Below, one piece after another: positions 6,712-10,175 of a stretch of DNA of 10,175 nt. The notes beneath the pieces are model-generated. The model had not been told where the DNA came from, searched no databases, and worked only from the letters and a program-made list of their open reading frames with translations. Where the stretch lies: assembly GCA_030149405.1 (NCBI GenBank), contig JASBRM010000352.1:1-10175 (forward strand). The letters run 5' to 3'. Within the stretch, counting starts at the first letter, position 1. Each line of letters starts with the position of its first letter. The stretch is from Neptuniibacter sp. GTDB lineage: Bacteria; Pseudomonadota; Gammaproteobacteria; Pseudomonadales; Balneatricaceae. The position numbers were made by a program, and so were the translations under genes.

Positions 6712-7161
6712 TTAACCGGATAGTTGTGCTTTGACGAGTTTGGAAATGATTCCCATATCGGCGCGACCTTGAACCTGAGGTTTCAGGATGCCCATGATTT
6801 TACCCATATCCTGCATGGATTGCGCGCCAGATTGCTCTGCAGCTTGTTTAATGAGGTCTGCAATTTCCTCTTCGGTTAGCGGTTGCGGCAGGAAAGTTTT
6901 AATCACCTCCAACTCCCGTCGCTCAGCATCAGCAAGATCCATCCGTGCCGCTTCTTCAAATTGTGAGATTGAGTCACGGCGCTGCTTGGACATTTTATCC
7001 AGCACCGCCAGTACTCTAGTGTCATCCAGCTCAATGCGCTCATCTACTTCGATGCGCTTGAGTTCGGCCAAAATCATACGAATAGTTGTCAGGCGCTCTT
7101 TTTCTTTAGCGCGCATTGCAGCTTTCATTTCTGAAGTAATTTGCTGCTTTAGCTCTGACAT
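6712..7161 (-). CDS. yqeY: GatB/YqeY domain protein
   Basis: This 149-residue protein matches the stand-alone YqeY family, a usual length for it. It has the N-terminal helical segment LTTIRMILAELKRIEVD (24-40) and the C-terminal part with FLPQPL (89-94) and a GKIMGILKPQVQGRADM stretch near residues 119-135. The C-terminal domain resembles the tail of the GatB amidotransferase subunit and GlnRS, which binds tRNA. The cellular role of the stand-alone protein is not established. Its gene commonly sits between rpsU and dnaG in pseudomonads and relatives. Here it follows rpsU by 45 bases and precedes dnaG by 32, so all are probably on one mRNA. AGAGG lies seven bases before the ATG. Confidence 0.93.
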   Translation of the reverse strand: MSELKQQITSEMKAAMRAKEKERLTTIRMILAELKRIEVDERIELDDTRVLAVLDKMSKQRRDSISQFEEAARMDLADAERRELEVIKTFLPQPLTEEEIADLIKQAAEQSGAQSMQDMGKIMGILKPQVQGRADMGIISKLVKAQLSG

Positions 7162-7206
7162 CTTAAGGCCTCTGATTATCCGGATGGGATCTTGAAATCT
7201 CGTATA

Positions 7207-7422
7207 TTAGTACAGGCGAACGCGACGAGCGTTTTCGCGAGATACTTTTTTAGCGTGGCGTTTTACTGCAGCAGCAGCTTTACGCTTACGAACAGAAGTT
7301 GGCTTCTCGTAGAATTCACGACGACGAACTTCAGCCAGGATACCTGCTTTTTCGCAAGAACGTTTGAAACGACGCAGAGCTACATCAAATGGCTCGTTAT
7401 CTTTAACTTTTACAGCTGGCAT
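7207..7422 (-). CDS. rpsU: 30S ribosomal protein S21
   Basis: The 71-residue product has the same length as E. coli S21 and nearly the same core, for example [17 protein letters not shown] (11-27) and [12 protein letters not shown] (31-42), with a very basic C-terminus ending RRVRLY. S21 is a small-subunit protein that helps in mRNA binding at initiation. It is the first gene of the operon; a candidate promoter lies at 7506-7534. The only Shine-Dalgarno-like run, AGGG, is 11 bases from the ATG. Between them lies GTTTG-TT-CAAAC, which can fold into a small hairpin (7423-7434). Folding would bring the AGGG closer to the start codon, a possible point of translational control. Confidence 0.97.
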   Translation of the reverse strand: MPAVKVKDNEPFDVALRRFKRSCEKAGILAEVRRREFYEKPTSVRKRKAAAAVKRHAKKVSRENARRVRLY

Positions 7423-7505
7423 GTTTGAACAAACCCTATAAATTATTTAGTTAAATCAGATTAAAAACTTACAATAAATCAGACGGAATTATTGCAAGGC
7501 GCAAA

Positions 7506-7534
7506 ATTCTATTCGTTTAGCGATTTTAAGTAAA
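7506..7534 (-). promoter_or_regulatory. Candidate sigma-70 promoter of the rpsU-yqeY-dnaG-rpoD operon
   Basis: On the minus strand TTTACT (7534-7529, four of six) and TAGAAT (7511-7506, five of six) are spaced by 17 bases. The predicted start lies near 7499, giving a leader of about 77 bases before rpsU. I looked for a LexA box (CTGT-N8-ACAG), known at the E. coli operon promoter, and saw none here. Confidence 0.45.
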
Positions 7535-7586
7535 GTAAAGATTAGTGAATGGCGCTAATTTCTGTGCGGATTTTCTTACTGATAGG

Positions 7587-7592
7587 TATAAT
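7587..7592 (+). promoter_or_regulatory. Candidate -10 element of the tsaD promoter
   Basis: A perfect TATAAT lies 30 bases before the tsaD ATG on the plus strand. The -35 region (GTGCGG at 17-base spacing) is poor. The predicted start near 7599 would leave a leader of about 24 bases. It diverges from the operon promoter at 7506-7534. Confidence 0.45.
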
Positions 7593-7622
7593 GCCGCCAA
7601 ACTTAGAGTATGTGAGTGGGTC

Positions 7623-8651
7623 ATGCGTGTATTAGGAATTGAAACTTCCTGTGATGAAACAGGTGTTGCTATCTATGACAGTGAAAAAGGTCTGTTGGGT
7701 GATGCCTTATACAGTCAGGTAAAAATGCATGCGGAATATGGTGGCGTGGTTCCTGAATTGGCGTCTAGAGATCATGTGCGTAAGTTGTTGCCTCTGATCG
7801 ACGAAGTTTTCGCTGAAGCTAAGCTTACTAAAGGTGATATTGATGCCGTTGCATATACCTCTGGCCCAGGCTTGATCGGGGCATTAATGGTTGGGGCTTC
7901 TACCGGTCGTGCTATGGCAATGGCCTGGGGGCTGCCGGCTATTGGTGTTCATCATATGGAGGGGCATCTTTTAGCGCCTATGCTGGAAGAAAACCCACCC
8001 GAGTTTCCTTTTGTGGCATTACTGGTTTCAGGCGGGCATACGCAACTGGTTCGTGTTGATGGCATTGGTGAGTATGAATTGTTGGGAGAATCTCTCGACG
8101 ATGCCGCAGGGGAGGCGTTTGATAAAGCCGCTAAAATGATGGGGCTGGATTATCCAGGTGGTCCGTTGATCGCTAAGCATGCTCAGCAAGGGGATCGTTC
8201 TCGCTTCACTTTTCCGCGCCCGATGATTGACCGTCCTGGTATGGACTTCAGCTTCTCTGGCTTGAAAACCTTTACTCTTAATACTGCAAACCAACACCGG
8301 GATGAAGATGGAAACCTGGATCACCAAACAATCTGTGACATTGCTGCAGCGTTTGAAGAGGCCGTGGTTGATACATTGGCGATTAAGTGCAGACGTGCGC
8401 TCCAGCATACAGGTTTTAAGCAGTTGATCATTGCTGGCGGGGTTAGTGCAAATCAGCGCTTACGGGAACGACTTGAAGTCATGGTGAATAAAGAGCGTGC
8501 TCAACTCTTTTATGCTCGCCCGGAATTCTGTACAGATAATGGTGCCATGATAGCTTTTGCGGGTTGTCAAAGATTGGTTGCAGGGCAACAAAGTGATCTT
8601 ACTATTGTTACAAAACCGCGTTGGCCATTGGATACGCTAGAGCCTCTCTAA
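7623..8651 (+). CDS. tsaD: tRNA threonylcarbamoyladenosine (t6A) synthase subunit TsaD
   Basis: With TsaB and TsaE, TsaD transfers threonylcarbamoyl from TC-AMP to A37 of tRNAs that read ANN codons, in the cytoplasm. The protein is 342 residues, the normal size (E. coli 337). It starts with the ASKHA nucleotide-binding motif [15 protein letters not shown] (5-19). It has the metal-binding HHMEGH (H111, H115), the VSGGHTQL loop (135-142), and the D305 region CTDNGAMIA. The frame is open farther upstream from a GTG at 7545, but that would place coding sequence over the candidate promoter and add about 26 residues the family lacks, so I chose the ATG at 7623. Its partner plsY is convergent with only 15 bases between the stops. 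A likely substrate, tRNA-Ile2, is encoded in the same window. Confidence 0.97.
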   Translation: MRVLGIETSCDETGVAIYDSEKGLLGDALYSQVKMHAEYGGVVPELASRDHVRKLLPLIDEVFAEAKLTKGDIDAVAYTSGPGLIGALMVGASTGRAMAMAWGLPAIGVHHMEGHLLAPMLEENPPEFPFVALLVSGGHTQLVRVDGIGEYELLGESLDDAAGEAFDKAAKMMGLDYPGGPLIAKHAQQGDRSRFTFPRPMIDRPGMDFSFSGLKTFTLNTANQHRDEDGNLDHQTICDIAAAFEEAVVDTLAIKCRRALQHTGFKQLIIAGGVSANQRLRERLEVMVNKERAQLFYARPEFCTDNGAMIAFAGCQRLVAGQQSDLTIVTKPRWPLDTLEPL

Positions 8652-8666
8652 AGGAGGTTGTTGGTG

Positions 8667-9254
8667 CTAGAGGCGGGGTTCTCTCCCTTCCAGAATGTTG
8701 CGGATGTTTTGGCGATGGCTGAATACCAGTATTGCAGCAAGCACCCAAAGGGTTGCCAGATACTCTGGAGCGGTATGCCAGGCAAAAAGAGGACTTAACA
8801 GAGCGGTACTCACTGAAGCGAGTGATGAGGTTTTTTTGGCCATAGCGATTAAGCACCAGCAGCAGATCTGAAACAGGGCTAAAGGCCAGAACAGTGCCAA
8901 GCAGGCGCCCAGAGTTGTTGCGACACCTTTGCCGCCTCTGAATGAGGTGAATACTGGAAAAAGGTGCCCCAAAATTGCGGCCAGTGCGCAGAATGAATGC
9001 AGCTGGTATGAGAGGTCTAATGTGAGGCAGGGCAGAACAGCAAAGTAACCTTTGCCGAAATCACCCAGAAGAGTGAAAAAAGCGGCCTGTCGTGTACCTA
9101 TGCGCAATACATTAGTTGTTCCTGGATTGCCTGATCCTCTACTGCGTGGATCTGGTAAGCCCAGAACCCTACAGACAATTACCGCCGTGGGGATTGATCC
9201 CCAAAGGTATGCAAGGCAAGTTAAGCCAAATGTCACGGCGATTGATTCAGTCAT
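8667..9254 (-). CDS. plsY: Acyl-phosphate:glycerol-3-phosphate acyltransferase PlsY
   Basis: PlsY is an inner-membrane enzyme that moves an acyl group from acyl-phosphate (made by PlsX) to glycerol-3-phosphate, giving lysophosphatidic acid, the first step of phospholipid synthesis. The 195-residue protein is mostly hydrophobic and has the family's cytoplasmic-loop motifs: GSIPTA (19-24) with RSRGSGNPGTTN (37-48), GDFGKG (64-69) and GHLFPVF..FRGGKGVATTLG (96-116). It also has SSLAS (143-147) and the C-terminal HRQNIRNILEG (180-190). The start agrees with the family N-terminus, but no Shine-Dalgarno sequence is visible. It is divergent from folB with only 37 bases between the two starts, and convergent with tsaD. 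The plsY-folB neighbourhood is common in gammaproteobacteria. Confidence 0.95.
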   Translation of the reverse strand: MTESIAVTFGLTCLAYLWGSIPTAVIVCRVLGLPDPRSRGSGNPGTTNVLRIGTRQAAFFTLLGDFGKGYFAVLPCLTLDLSYQLHSFCALAAILGHLFPVFTSFRGGKGVATTLGACLALFWPLALFQICCWCLIAMAKKTSSLASVSTALLSPLFAWHTAPEYLATLWVLAAILVFSHRQNIRNILEGREPRL

Positions 9255-9269
9255 TTGAAATAGTATAAA
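9242..9269 (+). promoter_or_regulatory. Candidate promoter of folB-folK
   Basis: TTGATT (9242-9247) and TATAAA (9264-9269) are spaced by 16 bases, with a predicted start near 9276 and a leader of about 16 bases ahead of the folB ATG. The -35 lies inside the first codons of the divergent plsY, so the two genes' initiation regions overlap. Confidence 0.45.
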
Positions 9270-9291
9270 TAAATAATTGCAGGTTCCTATT

Positions 9292-9648
9292 ATGGACTTA
9301 GTTTACATTCGCGGCTTAGAGGTTGAAACGGTTATAGGCATCTATGACTGGGAGCGGGAAATACGTCAGGTTGTTAATCTGGATCTGGAGATGGGTCTCG
9401 ATATTATTTCAGCCGCTCAGACTGAAGATGTGAACAAAACGCTAAACTACAAATCAGTATCTGACCGTTTAATTGACTTTATAAGTCAGAGTGAATTTCA
9501 GTTGGTTGAGACTATGGCGGAAGAGATTGCGCAGTTAGTGCGCGATGAATTTGGGGTTAAATGGTTACGTTTGCGCTTGGGTAAGCCAGGCGCGGTGCCT
9601 CAGGCCGAAGATGTAGGTGTGATTATTGAACGTGGAGAGCGCTTCTGA
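9292..9648 (+). CDS. folB: Dihydroneopterin aldolase FolB
   Basis: FolB cleaves 7,8-dihydroneopterin to 6-hydroxymethyl-7,8-dihydropterin and glycolaldehyde, without metal or cofactor, in folate synthesis. The protein is 118 residues (E. coli 122) and starts MDLVYIRGLEVETVIGIYDWE, like E. coli FolB. The catalytic residues of the family are present: E21 in YDWE, Y53 in LNYKSVSDRL and K98 in LGKPGAV; the C-terminus VGVIIERG is conserved. An in-frame TTG at 9277 would add five residues, but the ATG at 9292 fits the family N-terminus and has an AGG eight bases upstream. Its stop TGA overlaps the folK ATG (TGATG), so the two are translationally coupled and their consecutive steps are co-expressed. 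Confidence 0.95.
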   Translation: MDLVYIRGLEVETVIGIYDWEREIRQVVNLDLEMGLDIISAAQTEDVNKTLNYKSVSDRLIDFISQSEFQLVETMAEEIAQLVRDEFGVKWLRLRLGKPGAVPQAEDVGVIIERGERF

Positions 9649-10163
9649 TGGCTAAGGTGTATGTCAGTATCGGTAGCAATATAGATCGCGATGTGTACAT
9701 CAATAATGCATTAACCAGTCTGCAGACAAACTTTGGACATCTGGTTATCTCGTCTGTTTACGAGAGTGAAGCTGTTGGTTTTACTGGGGATAATTTTTAC
9801 AACTTAGTTGCTGGTTTTGAAACGGAACTTTCAGTAGGTGAGCTTTCTGCATTACTGAAAAATATTGAAGACCAGAATGACCGCTGCCGTAAAGGGCCTA
9901 GATTCAGCGGACGTACGTTGGATATTGATATCCTTACTTATGACCAATTGGCTGGTGATCATGATGGGGTTCAACTTCCCAGAGATGAGATTACCAAGAA
10001 TGCTTTCGTATTGTGGCCATTAGCCGAAATTGCCGGTCAGGAACAGCATCCGGTTTCTTTAATCAGTTACGAGCAACTATGGGCTGATTACGAGAAAGAT
10101 TCGCAGCAACTCTGGAGCGTTGAATATATTTGGCAGGGTCATTCTTTGCCGGCAGACGTCTGA
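9648..10163 (+). CDS. folK: 2-amino-4-hydroxy-6-hydroxymethyldihydropteridine pyrophosphokinase FolK
   Basis: FolK moves pyrophosphate from ATP to the 6-hydroxymethyl-dihydropterin made by FolB, giving the substrate of dihydropteroate synthase. The 171-residue protein (E. coli 159) has the N-terminal SIGSNI (7-12) and the HPPK signature GRTLDIDIL (88-96), with D92 and D94 as the two magnesium ligands. R81, R85 and R89 cover the basic ATP/pterin loop. Against E. coli from memory, the region D94 to FVLWPLAEI aligns without gaps. In it the two ATP-contacting residues known in E. coli as H115 and R121 are R112 and N118 here. The overall fold and the acidic metal site remain intact, so an active enzyme of a divergent FolK subgroup is more likely than a dead one. 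It may not be the only FolK in the genome. Confidence 0.9.
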   Translation: MAKVYVSIGSNIDRDVYINNALTSLQTNFGHLVISSVYESEAVGFTGDNFYNLVAGFETELSVGELSALLKNIEDQNDRCRKGPRFSGRTLDIDILTYDQLAGDHDGVQLPRDEITKNAFVLWPLAEIAGQEQHPVSLISYEQLWADYEKDSQQLWSVEYIWQGHSLPADV

Positions 10164-10175
10164 TTCAATGAGCTT

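Noticed and set aside
7545..7622. Upstream GTG start for tsaD
   Set aside because: It would add 26 residues not found in the family and would run through a perfect TATAAT; the ATG at 7623 gives the conserved N-terminus.
8028..8408. 126-codon minus-strand frame inside tsaD
   Set aside because: It is antisense to a well-supported conserved gene and its translation has no recognisable domain.
8642..8674. GCCTCT/AGAGGC inverted repeat at the tsaD-plsY convergence as a bidirectional terminator
   Set aside because: The arms are six bases with a 21-base loop, no T-run follows on either strand, and another short stem (CCTC/GAGG) competes.
8651..8798. AAGGAGG followed six bases later by GTG, opening a 44-codon plus-strand frame antisense to plsY
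   Set aside because: The ribosome-site match is strong, but the product resembles nothing, lies wholly within plsY on the other strand, and has no promoter of its own.
10168..10175. ATGAGCTT at the right edge as the start of a next gene
   Set aside because: Only two codons are visible and no Shine-Dalgarno sequence precedes it.

Overview
The window looks like a chromosomal core region of a gammaproteobacterium. The evidence is the order rpoD - dnaG - yqeY - rpsU on the minus strand, with tsaD divergent from rpsU and followed by plsY, folB and folK. This is the macromolecular-synthesis operon neighbourhood as found in Pseudomonas and related marine gammaproteobacteria (yqeY sits between rpsU and dnaG; E. 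coli lacks it there). The RpoD, S21 and FolB sequences are close to the gammaproteobacterial forms. Genus cannot be fixed from the sequence alone; a marine Pseudomonas- or Cellvibrio-like lineage is a guess.

Layout. 1-1432 (minus): start of a membrane-bound signalling protein, 5TM-LYT sensor + PAS + PAS + beginning of GGDEF, running off the left edge. 1720-2220 (minus): an unrecognised five-segment membrane protein. 2221-2507: non-coding, with several inverted repeats. 2508-2584 (minus): intact tRNA with CAU anticodon, most likely tRNA-Ile2, followed at 2589-2665 by a decayed tandem copy. 2732-7422 (minus): rpoD, dnaG, yqeY and rpsU. 7423-7622: divergent promoter region. 7623-8651 (plus): tsaD. 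8667-9254 (minus): plsY, convergent with tsaD and only 15 bases away. 9292-10163 (plus): folB and folK, overlapping by one base.

How it fits together. rpsU, dnaG and rpoD tie translation (S21), replication priming (primase) and transcription initiation (sigma-70) to one transcript that reads from rpsU toward rpoD, with extra internal control suggested between dnaG and rpoD. TsaD makes the t6A modification of ANN-decoding tRNAs, which would include the adjacent tRNA-Ile. PlsY starts phospholipid synthesis. FolB and FolK are consecutive steps of folate synthesis.

Most of the window is ordinary core genome. I did not find a convincing new system. The items most worth a second look are the decayed tandem tRNA copy, the palindrome between rpoD and the tRNAs that reads both as a hairpin and as a promoter, the structured dnaG-rpoD spacer, FolK with two ATP-site residues replaced, and the unrecognised membrane protein beside a LYT-PAS-PAS-GGDEF sensor.
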